DNA of 64,000 bases from Pseudosulfitobacter pseudonitzschiae (GCF_002222635.1 NZ_CP022421.1:35246-99245); one strand, 5' to 3'. Shown: positions 51,876 to 60,435, counted from the first letter of the stretch. Made by a program: numbers and translations. Notes: a model not told the origin generated them from the letters alone.

Positions 51876-52118
51876 ATGCTAGAATTCAGACGCAACGGGC
51901 GCAATATGTCGAGCCAACAGTTCTTTGACGGCATCAAGAAGGATATGCTTGCCAAGGCCGAAGGCGAGGTGGAGCGACGCCTGCGAACCCTTTGTGATCC
52001 CGAAACAGGTCAACCAATTAAGGTCACCAAGCAGGTTCGAAATGGCAAGGCGACTTGGAATGTCGAAGGTTCGCCAAGAGCCATCGCAGAAGCAAAGAAA
52101 ATCATGAGCGCAAGCTGA
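51876..52118 (+). CDS. Small protein upstream of CD-NTase, 80 aa
   Basis: Starts MLEFRRNGRNMSSQQFFDGI; the second Met (residue 11, 51906) is an alternative start. A helical N-half with FFDGIKKDMLAKAEGEVERR is followed by a beta-rich half IKVTKQVRNGKATWNVEGSP. No family recognised. It lies 60 bp before the CD-NTase in the same direction and may be part of the system. Confidence 0.55.
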   Translation: MLEFRRNGRNMSSQQFFDGIKKDMLAKAEGEVERRLRTLCDPETGQPIKVTKQVRNGKATWNVEGSPRAIAEAKKIMSAS

Positions 52119-52178
52119 GGCCAAGCCCTGCGATCGGGCGGTCTTGGTGTGTGTTTCCAGAAGAGAAGTTGAGGTCAA

Positions 52179-53507
52179 ATGAGCATTTCCGACGATTTCA
52201 AAGCGTTTTTGGAAAACATCCAGGTCGATAACGCCGAAACTATTTCGCTACGGTACGGCGAGGTTACAGCTGCCCTTAACAAGCAGTTCCGAGATACCGA
52301 ATCCAAGACAGCAAACAGCCTCCAAGTTGGATCCTACGGACGGTGGACCGCTATCAAGGGTTTGTCTGACTTGGACATGATTTACATCATGCCCGCCGGA
52401 AAATGGGACGACTATAAGAACAGTGGTCAGACCAGGCTGCTCCAAGACACCAAAGAAGCTATCAAGCGTCGCTATCCGTCTACGACGGTACGTGTGGACC
52501 GTTTGGTTGTTCGCGTCCTTTACAAGGACTTCCACATAGAAGTGATGCCAGCGTTCAAGCAGGATGATGGTAGTTACAAATACCCAGATACCGCGAATGG
52601 CGGATCGTGGAAGATCACTAAGCCGCAGGCAGAAATTGATGAAATGCGCGAGGCCAACAAGCGCAAGAACCGCAATCTTCGTCGACTTTGTAAAATGGCG
52701 AGGGCGTGGAAAAACAAACACGGTGTCGCCATGGGCGGGCTGTTGATCGATACCTTGGCGTACAATTTCCTAGAATCGACAGACGAATACGACGATCGAA
52801 GTTATTACTATTATGACTGGATGTGCCGGGATTTTTTCAAGTTTCTGGCCGATCAACCGAAGCAATCCGAATACGCCGCATTGGGTAGTCGGCAACGAGT
52901 GCGGGTCAAGAAGCGCTTCGAGACGAAGGCCAAGAAGGCCTATGACTTGTGCGTCAAAGCAATCGAGGCCAGCGGTCAAAAGAATGAGCGCCAAAAGTGG
53001 CGTGACGTGTTCGGCAATGCCTATCCAGCACCTGTGACGAAGAGCGCAGCGGGAGAGTCCGCAGCGTATTCCCATGTCTTTAGAGACACTGAACAGTTTG
53101 TTGAAGACAGGTTCCGTGTCGATATTCGCCATCATCTTCTCATCAACTGCGAAGTTACGCAGGATGGGTTCCGCCCTACGATGCTCCGTGAGCTACTAGA
53201 AGGGTACGGTATCCTCCGACCGCAGAAAGAACTTCGGTTTTTTCTTTCCGACACATCGGACCTGCCAGATGATATTGAGCTGTACTGGAAAGTCCTGAAC
53301 CGAGGTGACGAAGCCGAGCGCCGCGATATGATCCGGGGTCAGATCGTACGCGACGACGGACGCGGCGAGCGTCGAGAAACGACAAATTTCCGCGGCGATC
53401 ACCTCGTCGAGTGCTACGCCGTCAGCCGTGGCGTTGTCATAGCAAGGGACATGATCCGTGTACCGATCCGTGTGCGAGACGCCGAGGACGAAGACTATGC
53501 AGCCTGA
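52179..53507 (+). CDS. CD-NTase (SMODS-type) nucleotidyltransferase with AGS-C-like sensor domain
   Basis: A 442-aa protein. The Pol-beta-like nucleotidyltransferase core has GSYGRWTAIKGLSDLDMIYI (G51 S52, metal ligands D64/D66). A third acidic position is E121 in HIEVMPAF, where Asp is more usual. The helical CD-NTase body follows to about residue 330. The C-terminus (about 355-430) has YWKVLNRGDEAERRDMIRGQ and RGDHLVECYAVSRGVVIARD, matching the AGS-C sensor domain found on SMODS proteins. It would make a cyclic or linear oligonucleotide second messenger on infection. It overlaps the SLATT gene by 11 bp. Confidence 0.85.
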   Translation: MSISDDFKAFLENIQVDNAETISLRYGEVTAALNKQFRDTESKTANSLQVGSYGRWTAIKGLSDLDMIYIMPAGKWDDYKNSGQTRLLQDTKEAIKRRYPSTTVRVDRLVVRVLYKDFHIEVMPAFKQDDGSYKYPDTANGGSWKITKPQAEIDEMREANKRKNRNLRRLCKMARAWKNKHGVAMGGLLIDTLAYNFLESTDEYDDRSYYYYDWMCRDFFKFLADQPKQSEYAALGSRQRVRVKKRFETKAKKAYDLCVKAIEASGQKNERQKWRDVFGNAYPAPVTKSAAGESAAYSHVFRDTEQFVEDRFRVDIRHHLLINCEVTQDGFRPTMLRELLEGYGILRPQKELRFFLSDTSDLPDDIELYWKVLNRGDEAERRDMIRGQIVRDDGRGERRETTNFRGDHLVECYAVSRGVVIARDMIRVPIRVRDAEDEDYAA

Positions 53508-54096
53508 CTACGATATCGCATTTGAAGACCAAGTCAGGGAATGCTTCGGACGTGTGGTCTATACCCACAAGACCCATGAACGTATGGCCGATCGTTGCGC
53601 GGCTACTTTGCGCAGATACAAGGTGGCCCAGATCGCGCTCTCAGCGCTTACCAGTGCCGGCGCAGTCGGGGTCATAGCAAGTGACCAGAAATGGGTAGAG
53701 ATCGCGACCGTCGTGGTCTCTTTCCTGACGCTGTTCGTAGCCGCTTACCTAAAAAACTTCGACCCAGGCGCCATCGCCCAAAAGCACCGCGACGCAGCTG
53801 CAAAGCTCTGGAATGTCCGTGAGTGTTATCTTTCGCTTCTGACGGACCTCGTAAGGCTTGAGCACGAAGCGGCAATCGAGCGTCGTGACGAACTGCAGGC
53901 GGCTCTCGCAGCCCTTTATGCAAGCGCACCACAGACTGACGGTAAGGCATACCGGGAAGCGCAACATCGACTGAAAAAGCTAGAAGATATGACCTTTTCC
54001 GACGATGAAATCGACTGCTTTCTTCCTTTCTCCCTAAAACGGTCAGGCGGACGTCCCAAGCCAATCGAAATTCGTCCGAGCGAAGGCAAAAGCTAA
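53497..54096 (+). CDS. SLATT-domain two-TM protein
   Basis: A 199-aa protein from the ATG at 53497 (MQPDYDIAFEDQVRECFGRV). Two predicted TM helices (about residues 43-60 and 67-85: VAQIALSALTSAGAVGVIAS and VEIATVVVSFLTLFVAAYL) are flanked by an N-terminal helix with YTHKTHERMADR and a long cytoplasmic helical tail containing AAKLWNVRECYLSLLTDLVR. This is the SLATT layout described as a membrane effector associated with SMODS and SLOG proteins. It probably perturbs the inner membrane when the CD-NTase signal appears. It is followed 3 bp later by the DUF2235 gene. Confidence 0.82.
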   Translation: MQPDYDIAFEDQVRECFGRVVYTHKTHERMADRCAATLRRYKVAQIALSALTSAGAVGVIASDQKWVEIATVVVSFLTLFVAAYLKNFDPGAIAQKHRDAAAKLWNVRECYLSLLTDLVRLEHEAAIERRDELQAALAALYASAPQTDGKAYREAQHRLKKLEDMTFSDDEIDCFLPFSLKRSGGRPKPIEIRPSEGKS

Positions 54097-54099
54097 ATC

Positions 54100-55521
54100 A
54101 TGGCGAAGAACATATGCATATTCTCGGACGGAACCGGCCAGATGGGTGGCGCCAGGCCGGACCAACGGCTATCGAATGTCTACAAAATGTATCGAGCCAT
54201 GCGTCCCGGCCCAGATTCACCAATTAGCCCGAAAGACCAAGTGGCCTTTTACGACCCCGGCCTGGGAACGGGAGAGCGGGGCGGATTTTTCGGTCGGATC
54301 AAGCCGATTCTTGAAAGCGCCGTCGGAACTGGCATCGACCACAACATCATCGATTGCTACGAGCAGATCATTGCCCATTACGAGCCCGGTGATCGCGTGC
54401 TGCTGTTTGGGTTCTCTCGCGGAGCCTATACGGTCAGAGCACTGGCAAACGTTATGAACCTCTGCGGTGTCCCGACGCAGATGCCGGATGGTTCGCCGGT
54501 CCCGCGTCACGGTCCCGGATTGCGCAAGATCGCCAAGGACGCTGTAAAATTTGTGTATAATCACGGCGCTGGAAAACCGCGCGGACAAGATCCTTACTTC
54601 AAGAACCGTGAAGAACTCGGCAAACGATTCCGCAAGAAGTATTCGAGCTTTCCCATTGAAGGTGAAGACAACCAAGGCAACGTTCAGCCTACCTTCATCG
54701 GGGTCTTCGATACGGTGGCATCACTGCGAACGGCAGTTGTCCGCACCTTGGTCTGGGGCGTCACTTTCGGGGTCGGAGCGGCTTTTGCCGCAGGTGTTGC
54801 ATTCGGGTGGTCTCGGCTTTTGGTTGGTCCACTCGGCGTCCTACTAATAGCGCTTCTTTGGCAGCTTGGTTCCCTGTTGCTCGACAACTTCAAATATTTC
54901 TCTGACGATCCCGAGCACAAACTGAAGCTATGGCGCCCAACCGATTGGCCGCAGATTCTCAAGACGGGTCATTTCGCGGCTTGGAACAAGCGCAACTACG
55001 ACAAGTGGCTTGATCCCGATGTCCAACACGCCCGTCACGCCATGGCGATCGACGAAGACCGTGCTGACTTTCCAAGGGTCGGATGGGCATCCAAGGCGGC
55101 CGCGATTGAGACCAAAGATCGAGAGCCGAAGTGGTTGAAGCAGGTCTGGTTCCCGGGCTGCCATAGCGACATCGGTGGAAGCTATCCCGAGGCAGAGTCC
55201 CGCCTGAGCGATATAGCCCTCGATTGGATGGTCGACGAATTGAAAGACTGCGTGCCGTCGATCCAGATCAACGAGAACGTCTTGAACCGCGCCCCTGACC
55301 CTCTGGGTTTGCAGCACCGCGAAGACGCGATGGTAGCATTTGGCCCCCTCCGCATCCGCTGGAAGAAGGGAATTCGCGCAGTTGGCGACGACTTCCCGCT
55401 CCATCCTTCAGTCGAAGAGCGCATGCGAGCCAAGGCCGTCGCCCAGTGTGGCAAGGTTAAGCCCTACCGACCTGCCCAGTTGAAAGAGCGACGCGACTTG
55501 AAATTCTACTACGACGAATAG
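54100..55521 (+). CDS. DUF2235 alpha/beta hydrolase with internal membrane segments
   Basis: A 473-aa protein of the DUF2235/Tle1-like family. It has an N-terminal FSDGTGQ, nucleophile elbow GFSRGAY (Ser106), acid in IGVFDTVASL (Asp204) and catalytic His in PGCHSDIGGSYPE (His355), a complete Ser-Asp-His set. Unusually, residues about 212-262 are strongly hydrophobic (VWGVTFGVGAAFAAGVAFGW, LLVGPLGVLLIALLWQLGSL), giving two or three TM helices inside the fold. Family members in type VI secretion are phospholipases. Here a membrane-anchored lipase effector or processing partner of the CD-NTase/SLATT pair is likely. The last gene of the operon. Confidence 0.83.
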   Translation: MAKNICIFSDGTGQMGGARPDQRLSNVYKMYRAMRPGPDSPISPKDQVAFYDPGLGTGERGGFFGRIKPILESAVGTGIDHNIIDCYEQIIAHYEPGDRVLLFGFSRGAYTVRALANVMNLCGVPTQMPDGSPVPRHGPGLRKIAKDAVKFVYNHGAGKPRGQDPYFKNREELGKRFRKKYSSFPIEGEDNQGNVQPTFIGVFDTVASLRTAVVRTLVWGVTFGVGAAFAAGVAFGWSRLLVGPLGVLLIALLWQLGSLLLDNFKYFSDDPEHKLKLWRPTDWPQILKTGHFAAWNKRNYDKWLDPDVQHARHAMAIDEDRADFPRVGWASKAAAIETKDREPKWLKQVWFPGCHSDIGGSYPEAESRLSDIALDWMVDELKDCVPSIQINENVLNRAPDPLGLQHREDAMVAFGPLRIRWKKGIRAVGDDFPLHPSVEERMRAKAVAQCGKVKPYRPAQLKERRDLKFYYDE

Positions 55522-55539
55522 GGGACTAGTCGACGGCGC

Positions 55540-57453
55540 TCACCCTCCCAACAATTCCTCGATGAAATCCTCCTGCCGGTCGAGCGCCGCCTCCCATTCC
55601 TTCGGCACCGCAGCTTCCCGCTCGAGCGTCTCGGGCTCGGGCTGCCCGCGCCCGGCCTCCATCGTCCTCAAGCTCATCGCCCGCGCCTCGCGCCGCTGCG
55701 ATCTATCCCGGACAGGCGCGCGCTCGGCTGGTTTCGCCTGCTCGTCTGCGCCGGCCTCATCACCAGCATCGCCTCCCCAAGGCCCCACACCCTGCACGCT
55801 CGGGGGATAAGGGAACGGCTTGCCCTCCTGGCGGGCGAGCATGTCCTTGAAGACGGGATCGTCGTAATACTTGATCCGGCTCGCCTTGATAGGGTGCTGG
55901 GGCGAGGCGAGGATGATGACCTCGTCGGGGTCCATCAGGCGCGCTTCGGTCTCGGAAAGCAGCGGCCGTTCTTCCAGACGCGCCGAGGTCGAGGTTGCGC
56001 CGAGGAAACCCTTGTTGCGGCCATACATCCGAGTGACCGCCTCGCGGGTGGTGCTGCCGACGGCGGCGGAGACCTCCTTCACAGTACGCTGGTCGCGCGG
56101 GGTGATGTAGAGCTTGAGCCCTGCCCCGTTCTCGAGACTTTCGCGGCCCTCGGGCCCGTAGATGCGATCAAGCGAGGCCAGTGACTGCGCGATCATCGCG
56201 ACGCGGCCGCCATAGCTCGCCAGCGAATGGATCGCGCGCTCGAGATAGGGCATCGCCCCCATCTGCTGGAATTCGTCGATCATCATCATAACCGGCCAAG
56301 GCTCGTCCGGGCCCGGCTCGTTCAGGCGGATCGAGGCGATGAGGTCGGCGAACATCAGACGCAGGAGCGGCGCCAATGTCGCGATGTGATCTTCGGACAC
56401 CGCGATATATAGCGACTGCGGGGTCTTCCGGAAGGTCGAAAAATCGAAGTCGCTCGCCTCGGTGGCCGAGCGGACCGCCGGGTTGTCCCATTGCTTGAGA
56501 CCGGCGGTCATCAGCGCCTGAATGTTCGAGGTCAGGAGCCGCGACGAGGCCGAGGCCGCGTTGGTCCAGAGCTCGCGCAGGATGTCTTCCTCGGCCTCGT
56601 CGGCGTAGGTCTTGTACTGGGCATTCTTGTATTCACCCCCGGCGACGATCCTGTTCACCTCGCCAAGGTTCGGCGTGCCGCGCTGGATCGCCAGCAGGCA
56701 GGCGGCGACAAAGATCGACTTGCCTGCCTCAGAGAAAGTGTCGAGTTGCTTGTTGTCCTTGTCGAGGAAGAGATCGGCCAGGATTGAGACCTCGGTGAAG
56801 CGCTGCGCGAAGCTCGGTGCCTTGGCGATCCGCGCCAGAGGGTTGTAGCGGTGCGTGGCGTTGGCCCAGTCGAAGGGGCTGAACCGATAGACCTCGTCTC
56901 CGTTCAGCGCCCGAAGCCGGGCGGTCTTCTCAAAGTTCTCGCCCTTCACATCGAGCACCACGACCGAGCCCGCGAAGCTCAGCAGGTTCGGGATCACGAA
57001 GCCGACGCCCTTACCGGCGCGGGTTGGGGCCACCATCATCACATGCGGGATCGTGGTCGAGGAGATGAACTCGGCCTTCGAGGTCGGCGCGCCAAGCTTG
57101 CCGCAGACGAAACCCTTGCCGGGGGCTTGCAGCATGTCGTTCTTCTTCAGCTCCGCTTTGGTTTGCCAGTGCGCCGATCCGTAATCGTCTCGCTCCTTCT
57201 TCCAGGTCCAGGCCAGCGCGAGCGCGCCGAGGCCGATGGCTCCGAAGCCGACAGCGCCAAAGCCCACCTTGAAGGCCTCGGGATGCGCCGCGCGCGTGCC
57301 TGCGCTGGCCTTCCAGAGCGCCAACATGTCGAAGCTGCCAAAGCCGGTTTTCAGGGCCAGGGTCAGGTAGAAGGCGGCGACGATGGTGCCGATGACGGCG
57401 CCGCAAATCACACCGAAAAGAAGCGCGGCCCAGAGGGGGAGTGTCTTGGTCAT
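55540..57453 (-). CDS. virD4: VirD4/TraG-type coupling protein
   Basis: A 637-aa type IV coupling ATPase: two N-terminal TM helices (LWAALLFGVICGAVIGTIVA; VGFGAVGFGAIGLGALALAW), Walker A MVAPTRAGKGVGFVIPNLL, Walker B PVMMMIDEFQQMGAMPYLER and the conserved YITPRDQRTVKEVS. It brings the relaxase-DNA complex to the VirB channel. MTK at 57453 is preferred because the GGGGGAG ribosome site is 9 nt away; MTT at 57462 abuts it. The relaxase stop is 16 bp upstream. Cargo III separates it from virB11. Confidence 0.9.
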   Translation of the reverse strand: MTKTLPLWAALLFGVICGAVIGTIVAAFYLTLALKTGFGSFDMLALWKASAGTRAAHPEAFKVGFGAVGFGAIGLGALALAWTWKKERDDYGSAHWQTKAELKKNDMLQAPGKGFVCGKLGAPTSKAEFISSTTIPHVMMVAPTRAGKGVGFVIPNLLSFAGSVVVLDVKGENFEKTARLRALNGDEVYRFSPFDWANATHRYNPLARIAKAPSFAQRFTEVSILADLFLDKDNKQLDTFSEAGKSIFVAACLLAIQRGTPNLGEVNRIVAGGEYKNAQYKTYADEAEEDILRELWTNAASASSRLLTSNIQALMTAGLKQWDNPAVRSATEASDFDFSTFRKTPQSLYIAVSEDHIATLAPLLRLMFADLIASIRLNEPGPDEPWPVMMMIDEFQQMGAMPYLERAIHSLASYGGRVAMIAQSLASLDRIYGPEGRESLENGAGLKLYITPRDQRTVKEVSAAVGSTTREAVTRMYGRNKGFLGATSTSARLEERPLLSETEARLMDPDEVIILASPQHPIKASRIKYYDDPVFKDMLARQEGKPFPYPPSVQGVGPWGGDAGDEAGADEQAKPAERAPVRDRSQRREARAMSLRTMEAGRGQPEPETLEREAAVPKEWEAALDRQEDFIEELLGG

Positions 57454-57469
57454 GGTGGTCATCTCCCCC

Positions 57470-59398
57470 TCAGAATTCCATCTCGTCATCGAGACCGCGG
57501 CCCCGACCGAGATCGCGATCCAGCTCATGCGCCTCTTGCTGGCCGCGCAGTCGTGCCACCTCGGTCGCCTTATCCTGCTGCAACCCGGCGGCACGGTCGG
57601 TGAAGACCTGGTCGCCCGTTTCGTCGAAGGTCATTTCGAGTAACTCCTGCGTGACGGTGATTTGATCGAGCTTGCTCGGCAGGGCCGCGTCCAGCACCTC
57701 GTAGTTGCCACGGCGCAGCTCGGCCAAGCCCTCCTCACCCAATTCTTTGAAGAGCTCGGACTGCAGAGTTCGCTCGACGGTCTCTTCCTGTTCCTCGGTG
57801 AGCTTGCCGTCCCGCAACATGTCGGCGAGGTCCTGCAGATAGGGATTGGGTGTCCGGTCATCCTCGTCGATGAGGGGCAGCGTCGCCTCCTCCTCATCGG
57901 CAAGGGTCCGGCCGATCTCGACGCCCAGTTCCTTGGCGCGTTCCATCAACGCGTCCATCACGCCGTCGACCTTCTCGAGCGCGGCATCAAGTTGGTCGTC
58001 AGTAGCGGTCTCGACGCTGAGGCCATCCTTCGCCAGCACCGCGTTCATGTCGCGCTCGACCCAGTCTTGGGCCATGCCGTAGTTGCGCGTGCCGCCCGCC
58101 GAGATGCGCGCCACCAGCTCTTCGGTATCCATTCCGGCTTCCTCGGCGCGATCGAGCACGTCGCGGAACCCTTCATCATTGCCGGACTGCAGCGCCGCAA
58201 CCAGCACCTCGCTGCCCGCCCCCGGCGGATAGGGTTCTTCGAGCTGCTTGCCGAAGCGCGCCCGTAGCTCCGGGTCTGGCACCATCTGCGAGAGATCCGC
58301 GATGATCGGCGCGGCCTTGGCCTCGAAGGCTGCCCTCTCGGCCGGGTCCAGTTCTTCGGCCTTGAGCCTCAGCGCCTCGATCGTGCGCTCGGAATAGTCG
58401 ATCGCATCACCGACGGTCTTGATGTCCTTCATGTCTATCTCTCCTTCGGTGAAGTTCCACGGCGTGCCCGAGCCAAGCCCGTCCGCCATGCCGCGCACGG
58501 CGCGCGCCATGTGGCGCTGGTCCATCCGATCCAGCAGGTCGGCGAGGTTCTTGTAGTCCTTGGCGAAGCCCACCACCTGCGCCTGCGCGATGGCGGATTC
58601 CTGGGCCGTCATGACGATCTCTCGCGGCAGGCGGGCCTCTTCCTTGGCGCGGTAGATCTCCTCGATCCCGGCGGGTTTCTCGAAGATGCCGCGCTCGAGC
58701 CGGGTGGTCGCGTCGAGCATGACGCCATAGCGCTCCGCAATCTCGGCCTGCTTCTCGCGCATGAGCTGCGGCGACATCACGCCCTCGGCCCAGCAGGAGA
58801 ACCAGGTGCCCTTCTCGACGCCGCGATTGTTCAGGATGATGTGCGCGTGCTTGTGCGCCCGGTCGTCATGGACCGCGAGAACGTAGTCCCACTGATCGCC
58901 GTATTCGCCGCTCTCGAAGAAATGCTCCGTCCAGTCCATCGCGATGTCGCGCACCTGATCGACCGTCACGTCGGTCGGGAACGAGAGCAGCATGTGCGAG
59001 GTGAACCCGAGCTTGGTCGAGCCGCGCCAGGTCCCGGCCCAGCCCTCGATGATGTCCTCTTTCTGATTCTCAGAAAGCACCGCCGCATCGGTCAGCGCGT
59101 TGGTCATCGTCGAATAGGTGTAGACCGCCTTGTCGTTGATATAGGAGATCTGCGCCCCGAGCGAAGCACGCGTCTTGCACCCCCCGGCTCGAATCCGTTT
59201 GAAGACCGCCGCGCGGCTCTGGCCCGAGGCCACCTTCAGCGCGTTACGCGCCGACAGGGATCCGACGCGCGCGAAACTCCGCCCCTGCCGACGCCCCGCC
59301 AGCCGCACGTCGATCCGCGCGGCAGCCTGGCCGCGGATGCGCTCATCCTCCCAGAGCCGCCCCATGACCGAGGCGTAGAGTGCGAGGGGATCAGTCAT
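57470..59398 (-). CDS. VirD2-like conjugative relaxase
   Basis: A 642-aa MOB-P-like relaxase. The metal site is HDDRAHKHAHIILNNRG (His182/184/186). An upstream tyrosine motif GAQISYINDKAVYTYS (Tyr86, Tyr93, Tyr95) resembles the VirD2 Y-hydrophobic-x-R/K region and probably holds the catalytic Tyr. The C-terminal 350 residues are acidic and helical. It nicks oriT and pilots the strand through VirD4. The start overlaps the upstream accessory gene by 8 bp. Confidence 0.87.
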   Translation of the reverse strand: MTDPLALYASVMGRLWEDERIRGQAAARIDVRLAGRRQGRSFARVGSLSARNALKVASGQSRAAVFKRIRAGGCKTRASLGAQISYINDKAVYTYSTMTNALTDAAVLSENQKEDIIEGWAGTWRGSTKLGFTSHMLLSFPTDVTVDQVRDIAMDWTEHFFESGEYGDQWDYVLAVHDDRAHKHAHIILNNRGVEKGTWFSCWAEGVMSPQLMREKQAEIAERYGVMLDATTRLERGIFEKPAGIEEIYRAKEEARLPREIVMTAQESAIAQAQVVGFAKDYKNLADLLDRMDQRHMARAVRGMADGLGSGTPWNFTEGEIDMKDIKTVGDAIDYSERTIEALRLKAEELDPAERAAFEAKAAPIIADLSQMVPDPELRARFGKQLEEPYPPGAGSEVLVAALQSGNDEGFRDVLDRAEEAGMDTEELVARISAGGTRNYGMAQDWVERDMNAVLAKDGLSVETATDDQLDAALEKVDGVMDALMERAKELGVEIGRTLADEEEATLPLIDEDDRTPNPYLQDLADMLRDGKLTEEQEETVERTLQSELFKELGEEGLAELRRGNYEVLDAALPSKLDQITVTQELLEMTFDETGDQVFTDRAAGLQQDKATEVARLRGQQEAHELDRDLGRGRGLDDEMEF

Positions 59399-60011
59399 TC
59401 CGGACGAGCCTCAATCCGCGCTCGATCGCGCGCGGACCATCCTCCAGAACCGCGCTCTCCGCCTCCTGCCCTTCTTCCTTTTGCGGCCACTCCTGATGGC
59501 GCAGTGCCTGCGCCGCATCCTTCATCCGGCCCATCTCACGGCTCATGGACTGCGCCAGATCGAGCAGTTCGATCAGCACCGCCCGATCCGCCTCCGAGAC
59601 CTCCAGCCGACCGCGATGCACCGCCTTGGCGAGCGCCAATCCGGCGTCGCTCACATCCTTCGCCTGACGCCATGCGGCGCAGAATTCTGCGACCAGATCG
59701 CGCGGTACATCGAGGAAACCGCACCGTCCGCGTAGCACCGCATTCAGCGCCTGCGACCGGTTGGCATAGCCCCGCTCGCGCCACTCGGCATCGAAGGCTG
59801 CAAGCTCGGATCGGCTCGCGCGAAACGCCACCGTCTCGCTCGGATCGCGCACCGCAATCCCCTCGCCCGCCTCCTCTTTCGCCAGCCGGTTCACGTGGCG
59901 CGGAGAGATGCCGAATGCCGCCGCCAGGTCCTTCGCGCTCTCGCCCGCCGAAAACCGCCGCGCCACTTCGATGCGCTGCTCAAGCTTCAGGTTTTTCGCT
60001 GGCCTCGGCAC
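59391..60011 (-). CDS. Relaxosome accessory DNA-binding protein (TraJ/MobC-like)
   Basis: A 206-aa protein. The N-terminus is a sigma/transposase-type HTH (RIEVARRFSAGESAKDLAAA, FGISPRHVNRLAKEE). A middle segment SETVAFRASRSELAAFDAEW, then RERGYANRSQALNAVLRG, matches the ribbon-helix-helix region of MobC/TraJ-like proteins. It lies immediately upstream of the relaxase and beside the oriT-like site, so it probably binds the nick-region repeats and recruits the relaxase. Confidence 0.72.
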   Translation of the reverse strand: MPRPAKNLKLEQRIEVARRFSAGESAKDLAAAFGISPRHVNRLAKEEAGEGIAVRDPSETVAFRASRSELAAFDAEWRERGYANRSQALNAVLRGRCGFLDVPRDLVAEFCAAWRQAKDVSDAGLALAKAVHRGRLEVSEADRAVLIELLDLAQSMSREMGRMKDAAQALRHQEWPQKEEGQEAESAVLEDGPRAIERGLRLVRND

Positions 60012-60043
60012 GGGTCAGACCCCTCGGACAAAATGTGCAAACA

Positions 60044-60061
60044 TTGGCCATATCCTGCCAA
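60044..60061 (+). other. oriT nick region candidate (IncP / T-DNA border type)
   Basis: The plus strand reads TTGGCCATATCCTGCCAA. The core ATATCCTG (60050-60057) is that of IncP oriT and of T-DNA borders, where cleavage is after the G (60057/60058). The complementary TGGCAGGATAT matches the first 11 bases of the T-DNA left border. TTGGC and GCCAA flank it as inverted arms. It lies 33 bp upstream of the accessory/relaxase operon, the usual oriT position. Confidence 0.65.
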
Positions 60062-60090
60062 CGTCTTCCTTCTCTCCTTCACTTATACTT

Positions 60091-60113
60091 CAATATATCA
60101 CATTGCGCAATAT
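60091..60113. promoter_or_regulatory. CAATAT repeats upstream of the relaxosome operon
   Basis: CAATAT (60091-60096) and a second CAATAT (60108-60113) adjoin the perfect palindrome ATTGCGCAAT (60102-60111). The same GCGCAATAT word occurs at 37551 before the T4SS genes. This is a candidate shared operator. Confidence 0.4.
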
Positions 60114-60386
60114 TACGTTTTGAATGATGTGTCTTTTTGCTGGCATTGGACGTCATCGAGACCCCTCGCCGCGGCGCGACATGGAACGGGTCCCACCCTC
60201 ATCGATGCAGGACAACCAGGTCGAAAAAGCTTCCGAAACTTGCGCCCGGGCGGCACGCGATGTCAGGCAATCCGAGCGCGCGAGTCAGTCACGGATCGGG
60301 CACCAGGTACACGAAAATGGCCCGTGCTGGATGGCGCGGGTCACACCCACTGAGGGCGTCACGAAGCTTCTGAGAGACGGCGTCAG

Positions 60387-60435
60387 ACCCCTGCGGATCC
60401 GAAGACCCGCAGGGGTATCTGGGTCAGTGACCCAG
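60387..60435. repeat. Two adjacent perfect inverted repeats
   Basis: A 10-bp stem (ACCCCTGCGG / CCGCAGGGGT, 60387-60416, 10-nt loop) is followed by CTGGGTCA-G-TGACCCAG (60419-60435), which overlaps the stop of the small gene at 60424. No U-tract accompanies them. They may terminate the small gene or belong to the extended transfer origin. A GTCAGACCCCT word here also occurs at 60015. The stretch from 60114 to 60386 shows no gene. Confidence 0.5.

Noticed and set aside
58511..60127. 538-codon plus-strand open frame over the relaxase genes
   Set aside because: Antisense to the relaxase and accessory protein. The product is Pro/Arg-rich and low in complexity.
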